Shown here one piece after another: positions 36,292 through 49,159 of a stretch of DNA of 64,000 nt (the first letter of the stretch is position 1; every line of letters begins with the position of its first letter). The stretch spans positions 25,149,306 through 25,213,305 of the forward strand of contig CM065168.1 of assembly GCA_033026295.1 (NCBI GenBank). Direction: 5' to 3'. The stretch is from Channa striata. Its lineage: Eukaryota > Chordata > Actinopteri > Anabantiformes > Channidae. The position numbers and the translations under genes were made by a program. The notes beneath the pieces are model-generated. The model was not told the origin of the DNA. It saw only the letters and a list, made by a program, of their open reading frames with translations, and did no database searches.

Positions 36292-37064
36292 CTTGGTTGA
36301 TATTACATTGAATCTCTGTGCTTTGTCCACAGCTTGTGTTCTCACTGGCAACAGTTGTTTCATTGGAAGCCACTGACTGTGTGTGTGATGTGTCAGACTC
36401 AGCATGGGACCAGTGTCTTTTGGTCAACTGCAGACCCATTGTCAGGCTTAGAAATACCTCATCTTTCCCTTCAGGCCTACATGCTAGAGAGGCAGTGATG
36501 ATCTGGCAATACTCAACTATGCAATTTCACTGCTGTTACTGGTTTACAGTATTTTACACTGACATAAAATTCCTTTTTACCATCCAGTCAGAGGTAGGAA
36601 TTGAATTTGTTTTATAGACTGTAAGCTTAAAAAAAACAGCATGTTGTGACCTAAAGCTACAGTACACTTTGTAAACTTCTAAATATGCATGACTTTATCC
36701 TCATCTAAAACAACGTAGTGTCAAAATCCAGGAAAGTGGTGTTAACAAGTGGACTGACTAACAGAACCATGGGGAATCTGCTTCTATCATGCTCTGATCA
36801 GTGCCAGATAAGCTGTGAATCTTTAAAGAACATGAACTAAGAAGAAAGACACTACAAGGCATATTTGATAAAATAATCTGTACGATGTAAATGATGCACC
36901 TACTGTATATTCTTCTGTTTACAGCTGGACTGAAAACATTACAAAGCTTTGAGGGTCTAGACAGACCACGTGCAACATTTTAATTTTCATATGTACACAA
37001 TTTATATTTAAAAGAATATAATTATGTAAAATGTGTTGTATTATTGCAATGTTCTGTTAAATCA

Positions 37065-37093
37065 ATAGCAAGTGAATAAATAACACTTGCTAT
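37065..37093. repeat. Perfect 10-bp hairpin
   Basis: ATAGCAAGTG, loop AATAAATAA, CACTTGCTAT. Both arms match exactly. It is not T-tailed and not beside a gene. Confidence 0.85.
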
Positions 37094-39025
37094 ACATCTA
37101 GAGACAAACCTGACAAGCAGATGAACCTTTACCCACTGCTAATACTTGGGAGCGTTATGGATCAAGCATCACTAAATCATTGTTCAATTTACTGAAACAA
37201 GGCATACTGAACTGAAGAGACTCAGCAGAATGAAGGTCCTGTGATTTCATCCTAGAATGTGCAGTGTAGTTTTGAATATATGGAAATATATGTAAAAATG
37301 AGTGCGAAAGTATGTATATGTGAGAGTACTGAATGTTAAGACTTATCGTTGTCATTGTGTCATTGAGTTAAATAGTACTTGGATGTTGGCTTGGTGTGTC
37401 TCTGCTCTATGTTAAGATTCCTGTAAGGGGCCCCACCTAATGCTTGATGTGGAGGAAGACTTCTCACTTTTTTTCTGATTTGGAAATGCTTTATTGATTT
37501 TTTTTGGGGGAAGCTTTTGCAGACAGCTACAATTCAAGGTGCTACTTCTGACTGAATGAAGATTGATACTGAAGATTGAATCATGAACCTTGCCATTTGT
37601 GGACAACCAGGTATATCAACTCAGCCAGAAGGAGTCGGTTTAGTACTAAATATATACATGTATATATGTGCAGTTGGCCTGTAATGATGCTAACACTTAA
37701 AATAAATACTTATTACAAAAAATTATACGTTACAGTGTGTAAGTGTTAAGTTAACATGAAACTCTAAAGAGAAGTGCATATTAAAGTTCTGCCTTTATAT
37801 ATAATAGGTCGTACATGCTTTTGTCACATAATAAATAATGTAAGAAAACATATTGTATATTAATTTACAATTACCGTATAACGCTCAATTCAGCTCTTGA
37901 TTTTTAATTGCTCCTCTGAAATGTATTTTCATTTCAGTTACTTTTACCTGGAATACCACTATGGCAATGAGTAGCCACCCCCCCTCCCTGCTTCTAGCAA
38001 GCCTCTCTTGTGTTGCTTGAGATACTGCTATTAACGTCACTATGTATAAACTATCACCACATCCTATTAATGTCATGTCACAGCCAGACAACAATGTAAT
38101 GATGATTAAAATGATACTAATCGAAAAAGCAAATAGCGGCCATTATCATTACAGTTAATTATTTCCCATTGCACTGCACACAAAGTGTGACAGCAAGTTT
38201 TCGCAACCAAGTGAACAAAGAATGAAGCAATAACCTGAGTCAAAAGAATGAAGGGACTGCAGACGACGCAAATATGAAGAGTTCCTTCTGATTCTCACAG
38301 CAGGAGGTTTTGAGTGGTACACCGCTCTGACTCTACATCAGCATCACACAGCCCCTCTACTGCTGTGGAATATTTTGAAGTACCGAGGATTAGCAGCCAC
38401 AATGATAATTTAATTATTTACAGTTTTTGCAATATGAAAACAGCTTCATCTGATGTTCAGATTTGCAGAAGGGGAATGTTCAAAATGTGAAACACTGTGA
38501 CAAAAGCAAACAAGAAACGTGTTTTTTTAGAAATGGTCACGGTGATCTGTCAGCAAATGGTGTGAGCTTCAAATTGAATCACAATTGAGCAATTCCCAAG
38601 GTCAATGACCAGAACAACTTCATCTTGAAAGGATATAACGCAATTTGGCCTTGACTCTGACCCCCTGGGTCTTATGGAGTGATAGTGAGAGATGGGAAAC
38701 ATCATTGTTCACACAGTAACCAAGTCAAACTATCAATCGGGCGATTGGGGCCTCCTGCCCTTCTGTGTCATTCTATGAAAGACTGAGATTGGAGTTGGCA
38801 GAACAAGGAGAAGTGTTTTCTTTCATGGCTGCCATCTACTGAGGAATGTTACCTAAAGAGTTTATCCATGTAAGTATATGGCTTATGCTTATATGGATAA
38901 ACACTTTAGGTACTACTTTAGTAATAGAAAGCCCAACCAATTACTTACTTACTCTATGCCGACATTCTACAGTAGTGGCCACTGTTGCCAAAGACAATAC
39001 AGTAATGACATTAACAAACTTTACA
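37094..39025. other. Unannotated stretch
   Basis: No gene or repeat family identified. Confidence 0.4.
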
Positions 39026-39071
39026 AGACAGATGATAGAGAGATACTTTATTCATCCCAATAGGAAATTCA
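39026..39071 (-). mobile_element. LINE 3'-terminal fragment (Rex1/CR1-like tail)
   Basis: Minus strand: 'GAATTTCCTATTGGGATGAA' then TAAAGTATCTCTCTATC. This matches the 'AATTTCC...GGGATCAATAAAGTATCTATC' end of common fish LINEs. Only the tail is present. Confidence 0.5.
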
Positions 39072-40659
39072 AAAAATTCCAGCATATCCACAACTTTAGT
39101 AAGGCAAAGATGCAATAGATAAAAAACTACAGTAATTATGCTTTACTTAAAATATAAGTAAATTTAAATGTGTACTAATATGTGGGGTTACAGGTTGGGT
39201 AAAAAATTCTGTTCAGAAATATGTGTAATCAGTGGTAGTGTCAGAGTTAATGACATGTAGATCAAATATAAAACAGCAATATTTGATCTCTTCCTGATTT
39301 AGAATTGATCCTGATGTCTAAAGATTAATATTTAAACTTGCTTATTTAAACTAATTTGGTCTAAATGAATGTGTTACCATCAACAGGGGACACAGTGGAA
39401 AGTAACTGAAGAGTCTACATAGTACCACAATGTTAAGAACATAGATAAAAAATCTGTAGATAGAAGAACTGTGACATCTGCTTGAACACCTGACAATTCA
39501 CACACGTGAAGGGAACAGGAGAAGCAGTGTGAAGTGTTAGGGTTATGGGTGTAGCCCTTCAAACTGAGGGTTTTCAGAGGCAGACTCAAAACTCAAAAGT
39601 TGAAAAATGTCACTATTTCTTATTAGTATTATCAGTTCACCCTAATGTCAAAAAGCCAGTTGGTGAACGAATGTCTAACTTTAACTAACAAAATGATAGT
39701 CCTACATTTTCGCATTCCTGTTTCCGTGTTATTTTTGATGGTAATTCAATCCGTTTGATATGTTTTTGAAGTTTTTTATTGCGCCTCTCTACTAAAAGCT
39801 GTGCAGCCGGCAGATTAGGAGAACAGCTTATCTACTACTCCTGACATCACTGTATTGTGATTGCAGGCGGCAATCAGTGACATTAGTATGTGTTTAATAA
39901 AAATGTGAACAGAGGTACAGAGGTGTCCCTGTGTTTTAAAGGCCATGGTTTTATCAGGGAGTCATCGGTGAGCAAGGCCGTCCATTTGGCTCTGAGCAGA
40001 TATAGTGATGTCATATTTTAAAGAGAAATACTGGATCTCAACCACTAGCTCTTATGACCCTTTTGAGGGAAAACTCAAGGCAGCACTTGAAAATAAGGGG
40101 TAGGGGTATAAACTATGAAGTGGGATTCGTCCTTTCTACCAATAACCAGCGTGATAATATTATGAAGCAGCGTCTTGAAAATGTGGAGGAGGAGCAAGGT
40201 GCCGCTAGATTATCTGGGAATAGAGAGTGTGTGGATATGGTGCAAATTCTTAGTGACCATGTGAAAATGACAGAGCACAAGAATTCCCCGCATGCTTAAA
40301 ACTACAGAATGTTTATTTTAAAATAATATAATATGCCAGTGACCAAGTAAATATGGCTATCATGAAGTAAGCAAAGGGATGAATAAATTATACACAAAGA
40401 TTTACAAGGGTATACAAATAAAGTAATTTAAGAATAATGTGAACTGGGTGGCACCACTTGTTGTTAAAAAAAGTCCTGGTGGTTGGTGTGGTTTTGCTAT
40501 AGCTATACTTACTGTATTCCATCAGTCCCTGTCATTTGGACCGATTTCTTTTTTTTGTATTTCAGTTTTGGCATCTGCGATACCAGCCATGCTTTTACTT
40601 GGTGTTGGATCAAGAAGGAAATTAGTGGTATTGCACATCAGTAGTCAGAGATTAAAAGG
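39072..40659. other. Unannotated stretch
   Basis: No gene recognised. An 81-codon plus-strand frame at 40054-40299 is charged and unusually hydrophilic for a chance frame. It has no start context, splice sites or motif I know, so I leave it out. Confidence 0.35.
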
Positions 40660-40775
40660 GCAGCTGTGTCTTAATTGAGTGGGTTGTTCACTAATTGCAT
40701 GGTCTGAGGTTCAAATGGACATGTCTAAGGGTCCTTAGACAAGATACTAAACCCCTAAGTTCAGCAACTTGCACG
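40660..40775 (+). repeat. Degenerate SINE fragment
   Basis: 'TCTGAGGTTCAAATGGACAT' (decayed B box), 'GTCTAAGGGTCCTTAGACAA' and 'GATACTAAACCCCTAAGTT' line up with 'ACATGTCGAAGTGTCCTTGA' and 'GCAAGACACTGAACCCC' of the better copies. The tail is missing. Confidence 0.55.
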
Positions 40776-41399
40776 GAAATTCTGTTAATGCATTTGTCCA
40801 GTGTAATATTCCCACAGCATTAGCAAGTATTGAAAGTAACACGTTAGTTTTGAGGATGTTTTAACTAAAGCCTCTTACATCAGTACAAGGACATTAAACA
40901 ATGGATTTAATCACTGGGTGGCTTTTGGAGCCATGTTTTTTTAGTCCTTTCACACCAAACGCTGGCACCCATACACAGCTACAATGTACTCTGTGTTCAT
41001 GGCCAGCATTACAGCTGATCCACTGTTCACCACAACATCGCCACCAGGTCATATTAAAGCTGAAGCTGATCAGACTCCAAATGAATCCACTCTGCTTCTT
41101 CCTGCTACCTGCTACACTCCAACATACTCTGTGCAGCCCTTAAGGTCTTAGTCATGTTTAAATGGCAGTTCTCAAGAAACTGCAGAACTTACTAATCAAG
41201 CAGGAATAGTTGAACTTCTGCAATCAGAGGGGCAAGCATTGCTCAAAACGTTTAGTGCAAATACCTCTACAGGCCTCAAAGGAAAGTGTTAAAACATATG
41301 TCAAAGAAACCCCATGAACAAGTATTCTAAACAGTTACATACACTATCTTTATCTTTAATGTTAAAAAAAGTTGGATAAAGTCAATTCAATGTCCTTTA

Positions 41400-41620
41400 A
41401 ATTTTAGATGCAAATGACCTGGAGGAGTTTTTCAAAAGCTCAGATGATGTCATCTGGAGGAGTTCTGGAAAAGCAAGTTGACCATGATAACAGCCTCCAT
41501 AGCGTGAGCAACCAAATAACATCAACTGAACTCAAGGTTCCTTCAGATTGAATCAGAAGGATATTTTTATGTAGGAAAGTCAGAGGGAACTTTTATGGGA
41601 TTATATGTACCACTCAAACT
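41400..41620 (+). repeat. Dispersed repeat, copy 2 (plus)
   Basis: Partner of 18640-18830 in the opposite orientation. It also carries a 7-bp hairpin CAGATGA-TG-TCATCTG (41441-41456) and a duplicated CTGGAGGAGTT motif (41419 and 41454). This suggests a fold-back element. Boundaries are approximate. Confidence 0.5.
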
Positions 41621-43616
41621 AGAACCAAAAGAAGCAGAATCAAAATCAGCTAAAGTGTCTCTTAAGTGGAATTCGTCACACTTATGCCTGTAAACTACAT
41701 TATGTGCTAGGGTAAAATTTAAAGCTTGACAGGCGTACAGTAGAAAGAGTGGTACAAGGAGCCAGGCTCTTTAAATTTGTCAACCACGTCAGCTGCAACA
41801 CAGAAGATCTTGTGCAGAAACACACGCACACACAATCATTACGTTCACACTGTATCTGAGTCCTTGGAATTATTTTGTAACAAAGAAAATAACAAGTGTA
41901 AAAAAGAAAATGTAAGATATTTGCCAAATGTGTCCTCCAAACTCAACAGAAAACGTGAGATTCATTCCACGTGGGCTCAATCTTTACTCAAACAAAACGA
42001 GGTCACACTGTATGAATAACATCTCAGCTGCTGTGGATCAAAACAAGTGATTTAGAAGTAGGCTAATGAATGCAGAACTTCAGAAATGGTTTCCTCTCCC
42101 CCTCCTCGTAGCGTTACTATTCGAGTGAACTAAACACAGTCAGACGGAGTTCTATCTCTGCGCTCAAACAGAAAACACACCCATCGATTTACCAGCTCTG
42201 GCTCATTATTAATTTTATGCACTGCTAAACAAGACAATAAACACTGTTGTAAATCTCTAATTTCATAACGTCTGCACTTTTCTCCAAGAAGACTTCTGCA
42301 GCTCTAAGTAATGATGCAAATTAGCTGCTGTAAAACTCACAGTGAAGCGATAATGTAATCACAGACGGCTTTTACCTATAATATTTTAATGGTAGAGATA
42401 CATTGCTTTTATCTTGTTTGACTAACTGTTCACGTAAAGTGGATCCCTGTGGTGTTATCATCGCAGTTATTACACTTCTGCTGCATACAGACGTATATGC
42501 ACACACACAGAGCTCCTCAGTCTCGCAGCTTTGCCTCTGCCTAGTCGATGCTTCACACTTAATGCTGCCGAACTCAAGTCTCTGCATTCCAGCTTATGGT
42601 CTGTCAAAAGATAGTTCCGACGTGTTTCTCTTCTTAAGAAGAAGATGATCTAAGCCTTGTGTCAGGCCTGCTTTTCTAGTTGCCGCTGTGGTGACAACAT
42701 CTCAATGCTGACATTTTTTCCCTGCTTTTCATTCGGAAATCCAAGACAGGATTACACATGTCGTTATTGAATTAGAGTAACATGGCAATCCAATTTTTGG
42801 TTGTAGCCATGAATGGATTTGCTCTATGCCCTTGCTGTGCAAATGACTCAGTGCTCCACACAAATCTATCACTACATCTTTTGAATTCAGGCTGAAAAAG
42901 TAGAACAAAACGGGAGCTTAGCTGCTGGGAAAAGGAGTGAGATAAAGAGAGCGTGCAGCAGCACTGCAGCAGAGCAAAACTGCTCACTTTCCTTCTCTGT
43001 TTTAATTTGTAGTGAACATGGAAAGTAGCTGTCAAACTGTAGCAAGTTTTCTTTTTTGTCTGTATTCAGCACTCAAGTGACACATCCAATTTACGCATTA
43101 AAGCCTCTTTAAAATGGTACTTAAAGAGGTACTGACATTGATAAACTGCATAGGAACAAATCATTTACCACTGACGCTGCTTAGATTTGGTCTGAAAATA
43201 CATTTTTTAGCAACTAGATCACAGTTAGGACACCTCATCATTCACATTAGTAAATGTACAAGTGTCTCCAAAATGTCCAGCAGACAGCTTGCGTCCAGAT
43301 TTTGTTGCTGTTGCATTTTCTTCAACACAAAACACAGTCAGACTTTCAGAACAGGGATTCCCGGGCCAAATCAGCAGGGGGAGTCACGCAGTCTGCCATG
43401 CTCTCACCACAACATCACTTGGATTTTCCAGCAACGGGAATGCATCAGCACTTACACTACAAAAACTAAAGTATGTGGTCACCTCCATCCCAGACTCTGA
43501 GTGTCACCTAGGTTGCCAACTTTCATTCTTGCATCTCCCCTATGATGGGGTTACATAGATCAGGGAGCAGAGATGATATCAGAGAGGTAAAAGTAGGCAT
43601 TACGAATAGAGAGAAG
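41621..43616. other. Unannotated stretch
   Basis: No gene recognised. Three overlapping plus-strand frames at 43114-43558 (71-128 codons) lie in different frames over the same bases. I read this as locally low stop density, not coding. Confidence 0.4.
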
Positions 43617-43637
43617 AACAACAACAACAACAACAAA
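43617..43637. repeat. (ACA)n microsatellite
   Basis: About seven AAC units followed by a poly-A run. A second poly-A run lies at 43729-43742. Confidence 0.85.
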
Positions 43638-43642
43638 AAAAA

Positions 43643-44619
43643 ATAATGGAGCAGCCATAGCTGCTTCGCCACTGCAAGCCTGCCTGGTCTATGCTGACCT
43701 GGCTCTATGTGGTAACAATCCCAACAATAAAAAAAAAAAAAAATTCCTTTATTATAGTCTGGCTCGCATTTTTCCCTCTCGCTCAACTATACAGTTTTCT
43801 TTTTTCTTTTTGGTTTCAGCTGCTTTTTTGAAGGACTTTCATCATTATCTTGCTGTTTTTACTTGACTTTCTTTTCCATCTCCATCCTTGAGCTTTAAAA
43901 CTGCCTTAAACACTTGTCTTCTGTAACCATGACTACAACTGATCAAACATCCCAAAAGTGTGGTGATGGGGGTTTTAAATCACCCTTGGCTCCAGTGCTT
44001 GAGGCATTCAGTGCAGTCTTTTCATGAATTTGGAAGACAGGGAAGATGTTTCCATTTTACGTAGAGCCCAACCATTTAAGAGTATCTATAAAAGTCAGAT
44101 TGGATTGTGTTTGCATTCCATAGCCTGGATGTGATGTGGGTTTATACACCCATGTAGCCCATGTGACATGTAGTGCACTGCCCACAGGATGACATTTCAG
44201 CAAACACATGCCAAAATAAAGCCCAGTCAAAGATTGATCATGTTGCTGTTGTCCAAAGGCTTCTAGGGTAACATTTAAATTGTTCACAGCCAGACCGCAC
44301 CAGTAAAATGTGAATTACAGAAATCAAGCATTTGTTTCCAAAAAAGTATATACAAAGGTGGAAAGTATCAGTTTTGTTCTTCCTGCAGTTTACTGTACAG
44401 TAGCTTACAAATATTTCAAGTCAGTGACTGAGTCTACTGTGCAGATCTCCAAATGATTGAAACAGAGACAAACAAAGGAACACTGTATATGAGTGTGAAA
44501 GCTACTGGAAGAAAACACAGATTAAGAGGATGGAATTTGTTTGAGAAATATTGTGCCAGTAAGTTCTCACCCAAGCACGGTTGTTCATTTAACCTCAGTA
44601 ATGACCTGCTGTGGCATAG
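43643..44619. other. Unannotated stretch
   Basis: No gene or repeat family identified. Confidence 0.4.
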
Positions 44620-44850
44620 GGGCGATTGTGGCACAGAAGGCAAGGCAGTCGTCCATTAATCCTACAGTTGTTGGCTCTCTGCCTGGCTCCTGCAGTCACC
44701 TCCTCCTGTTGAAGTGTCCTTGAGCAAGATGCTGAGCCCCAACTTAGTTGTGCCCGGTGAGTGTTGGCCAGCTGCATAGAATCTCCCCAATCGGTGTGAA
44801 TGAGAACAAGTGTTTTGAGTACCAATAGGTATAGTGACAGACATTTGTTC
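44620..44850 (+). repeat. SINE, full-length but decayed
   Basis: The head 'GGCGATTGTGGCACAGAAGG', 'ATCCTACAGTTGTTGG', the body 'GAAGTGTCCTTGAGCAAGAT' and 'GTGAGTGTTGGCCAGCTGCA', and the tail 'TTTTGAGTACCAATAGGTAT' occur in the same order as at 28.65 kb. The tail hairpin is partly lost. Confidence 0.7.
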
Positions 44851-45079
44851 ATTTTGTATTGTGTTTAAACTTCTGACAATTAAAATATATGATCTGTTTT
44901 TCCGCTGCTCTGATTGCATAAAAGGTTATTCTGAGAAATTACGAAAATAATGGGATGTTATTTATACTTTAACAGTTTTCTTTAAATTGGGTATTAACAC
45001 CAGATATCAGATCAGAAAATGAATGCACAATGACATTAATACCACCTAACCAAGTTCATTGTGTTAATCATGTGTATTA

Positions 45080-45590
45080 AGGTCTCATCTTGGAGAACAA
45101 ACTCCAGCTGATTCCAGAGGAACAACCCCCTTCTGAACGGCAGTAAGACTAAGGGGTTGATAGTGGACTGATAGTGGACACAACGCAGAAGAGGAAATAT
45201 CCCCCATCATTAAATAGACCCCATTATTAACAAGGAACCAGTGGAGAGAGTGGACTGCTTCCAGCATCTCTACCACCTCAGATGCTTCACAGACTTTAGG
45301 AAACATAACAAACAGTGAGATCGGCTGAACGAATCATTCACTCCAATAAATGACGCGTGTGCACACTTGTGCATTTCTTTTTGCACATTGCACACTTGCT
45401 TGTACATATTGTAAATTTTGAGCTAGGGGTTGTATATTTTTTACTGTATTTTTTATTCATTCCAAATTTTTACTTCCATTTAAATATTGCATTTTGTCAA
45501 TTGTATTTCTGGTCGGCAATGGTATAAGCATTTCACCGCATATCATACTGTATATTGCTGTGTGTGGGACAAATAAAAATCTTAATTGGG
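45080..45590 (+). mobile_element. LINE 3' end relic (CR1/L2 group)
   Basis: The first half has fragments that translate like the end of a reverse-transcriptase ORF, for example PVERVDCFQHL near 45237. It is followed by a 3' UTR rich in TGCACATTGCACACTTG. The end contains 'GTATTTCTGGTCGGCAATGG', 'TATAAGCATTTCACCGCATA' and 'GTGGGACAAATAAAAATCTT', a well-known 3' end of fish LINEs. The coding part is too broken to assign to a clade with certainty. Confidence 0.55.
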
Positions 45591-48500
45591 TTTGTATAGA
45601 TTTTGGTCAGAGTTTAATTTATCTAATGTCACATTTGCACTTTGCACCTTCTTTTGAGAGATGACAAAACGTGAAAATTCTGAATTAATGAAAAAGAAAT
45701 AAACATGGAATCTAACCAAACACAGTTGTCGTCAGGCTCATGTGGCATGTCAAAAATTAGACACGTATAACTGGTGCCAGATCTCAATGTATTATTAAGT
45801 TACTATATTTCGTCAGTGCCTGAAAAAGCAAATCACACACTAAGGAATCCCAGAAAACATAGATGCACATATACCCTTTACAGTATATGATATTTCCTTG
45901 AGATGAACATTGTATTTTTCAGTTAGTTGTCAGAAAATATGTATCATCCCAACTCAGGAGGGATGAAAAGAGGAGATGAGCTTATGAATAAATTGAAATC
46001 AGGCTTATGTGGATTTTGCTTACACCAGTAAAAAGAAACTATGTCTTGTAGCATCTTATGCAAAAATCATTTGAGTATTGGGACATCTCCAAATGGAGGC
46101 AATTATCAAATAATAACATTCATTTCAAAATCATGCATCTCCGAAATCTAATTCAATGCTTTGCTGGGCCATATCTGTAAGATATGAATTGGCACCATTT
46201 TTTTATTTGAGCCAAAGGGATTCTGTACAAGGAGACAGAAAGAATATCAGTTAAATAGAGCCTGGAGATAAATGAATATGTTTAGACAGATGGAGGAAAT
46301 GGGTGTAAAGTTTGAGAGACAGAATGCCAACCACAACTGGCCAGAAAGCAAAAGAAACATCCATTATCCACTCTATTCACGCTGGCCTTGTTTTGGCCTG
46401 CAGCCTCATTACCATGCTGGCCTCCTCATATAATCAAACCCTGCGTATTGACAAAAACAAGAGTAAAAGCTGTCTATTACATATTGTATACAGCAGTTGC
46501 ATTTGCACTGCTCCAGCAGAATAGCTGCCAAAGTCTGCCTCTGGCTAGAAAGAACAGCACTACGTTTACGTGCCAACTTCCAGAGTTTGAGAATAGGAAG
46601 AGTACCTTATCTCCTCGCCATAGACCTGGCTGTTCAGCAGTATGTGTACTGGATGGATGAGTATTACTACTATCTTTTTGCAGCCATGTATCTTCAAATT
46701 ATTTGTTTCTTACAAAACTAAAAAAGATTGGCCATGCTTTCCCAGCGATGCATGTGTGGGTTTGCTCACTTTCAGCTGGATGCTTCTTGCAGGAACATGG
46801 CAAAAAAAGGTTTCGCCTTTGTGTGGACATTTCCTAATCAAGCGTCTGTGGCCTTTGCTGGAAAAACAAGTGCAATCCATGGACGCCCTACCTCACAACT
46901 CATAGGACTGTTGGTGGTTTTAATGTTGTAGCTAGTTGGTGTAATTTCAATAAAGATACGCATTAACCACATTGAGTGTGTGAGATGGCAACAGTCAGGT
47001 TTGACTAATGGGGGTAAATTACCAGGTCTACATTGACTACTCTCCATGCAAACATAGAGCAAATACATCAGCAAAAAGCCTGTGGTGTATTAGCCATCAT
47101 TCCTGAAGGAAAAGATGGGCGCGTGAGAGGCCCTGTGGACAATGATTTCGGGAAACACGTGATGCTGCATATTGACAATAAGTGATTAGCTGATTACAAC
47201 TGCACTAGATAATCTGACTGATGCCATGCTAGGCCACTACTCCCTTTGGCATGAACTAACCTCCAGAGTGGTGGCAGAGGCACAGATCAATATGCACTCA
47301 TGCACACATAATCACCGGGATTAGAATGAAACCCTCAAAGAAAGATGTCATGTGGAACACTAGCTTTATCTGAATTCCCACCAGATTTATAATCTAAGCA
47401 TCTTGTGGTGTGTGTTTATATGCTTTCTGTATGTGTGAGTGTGTGCATGCATTTTAGAAGGGTGAACGATCAGTCTATCAATGACATCTCACTCTGGCCC
47501 TCGCTCTCCTCTCTGAGGGTTTAGCAAGGCACACTTTAGAGAGATCGACACCCCTCTTTAAGTGAACTGAGAGGAGACACCACCCAGGGATGCTACCTTA
47601 ACACACATCCTGTTTGTGAAGGGCCTTCCGCTCCAGCTACAGCTTATCAATATCAAGTCCAAGTAGCACCAATTTTAACACCAATTACAAAGATATTAGC
47701 CCTGTAGCCAAAACATTAAGCACGCTTGTTTATTCTCCTATTTCTCTGAAAAGTAGTTTAGATGGCAACAAAGCATTGTTTTAATAAGCAGGGTTCACTA
47801 ACTGCATAAAGAATCTTGCACAGCAGACAGAGCCTCATTAACATTTTCTTATTTTCCCAGAGTGTAGTGTGGAGACAATCAGATGCAAGCATCTGAATGG
47901 TAAAATTCTTAGCTTGGATTTTTCACATTCTAACCATTTTTTAAGGACTCAGGTGCCAGGTGGAAGGTCATAGGAAGATAGCTCTCCTTATGGTGTAAGA
48001 AGCAGAGGACTGTCCTTTGTATGATTCTTCCCCTCGTGGGAGCATGTGGGTAAAATCCAGCTGAAATCAAGTTGAGCTGCTATAAACCCCACATATGAAT
48101 AAGCAAAAAGAGAACAGATAAATGGCATGCCCCCAGGTCCAAAAGATTACATAACATGCAGAGAAATACATTTACTGTGTACGTCACGGGTAAATCACTA
48201 CTCATGTAATCACTTTCTTTTCAGTGAAGCACAGAGGACCAAGGGTTTATATGTGCAAGGGAATTGCTTTTGTCATTTGGTTTGAGGCTTTATAGAGAGC
48301 CATAAATGATGCCACAGTATCAAAATTTGAGACTGTTCCTGCCATGTGTCATGCTATTAGGTAATGCATTTAAGCAAAACCACTATGGCCATCTGCCTCC
48401 CTGTGGGTGTGGCTATTCACACAAGCACTTTTATGGGTCATGTGCAAGGGCATGGTTGAGGGGAAAAAAGAAAAAGTTATAACCTATGTTGCTCATTGCT

Positions 48501-49159
48501 TGTGTCACACAAGGGACCTGATGTTGAAAGTGACATCCAGAGAGGCCAGCAGGGCAGCACAGAGATCTTGGGTTTTAGAAAAATGTTTTTTACCAGGGCT
48601 AATGTCAGATCTCATATCCAGAATCTTGTTCAGAGGCAGAAAAAGAATTGGTTGCTTTATATTAATTCACAGTGTGCTGTGATGTGTTAAATTGCTCCAG
48701 TGTCAGAAAATAACAGCCCTTCACACGCCCTTGTCATTGGGGGGGCTCTCACTGAACCTTGGTGTTTTCCATCAGCAGGTGGGATGTTTGTGTGTGTTGG
48801 AAGGGGGGTGGTGGTTTAGGAGCCTGTTTCAGGAACACCCTTCTCTCCCCCTAACAAACAATCCATCACTAATTACTTTTGACACAAAGCAGACGACAGC
48901 AACAACACTGATACGATCAAGCTCTATGATGCCTCAGTACAAGTGTGGCAGAGAGGAGCTTTCTGTTCATGTGGCCTCAGTACCATGGCCTGCATACAAC
49001 TGCAGTCAGCCAAGCATAACCTGGTAATGTTTTCGTTTAGGTGGAGGTTGACCTTTAGTCACAAAGGGCAGACAGGAGAGCAAAATACCATGAACCCTGA
49101 ATTCACTAATGAACACTTCCACATTGATTCAGCTTTGTGCTTGCAGTTAGCATGCTGCT
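45591..49159. other. Unannotated stretch
   Basis: No gene recognised. Overlapping plus-strand frames at 46312-46931 and 48407-49257 lack domain features and shift across the same bases. Confidence 0.4.

Noticed and set aside
40054..40299. 81-codon plus-strand frame with charged composition
   Set aside because: No motif, splice sites or start context; too short to support without conservation data.
43114..43558. Cluster of open frames up to 128 codons
   Set aside because: Several frames overlap on the same bases without domain features, which reflects low stop density.
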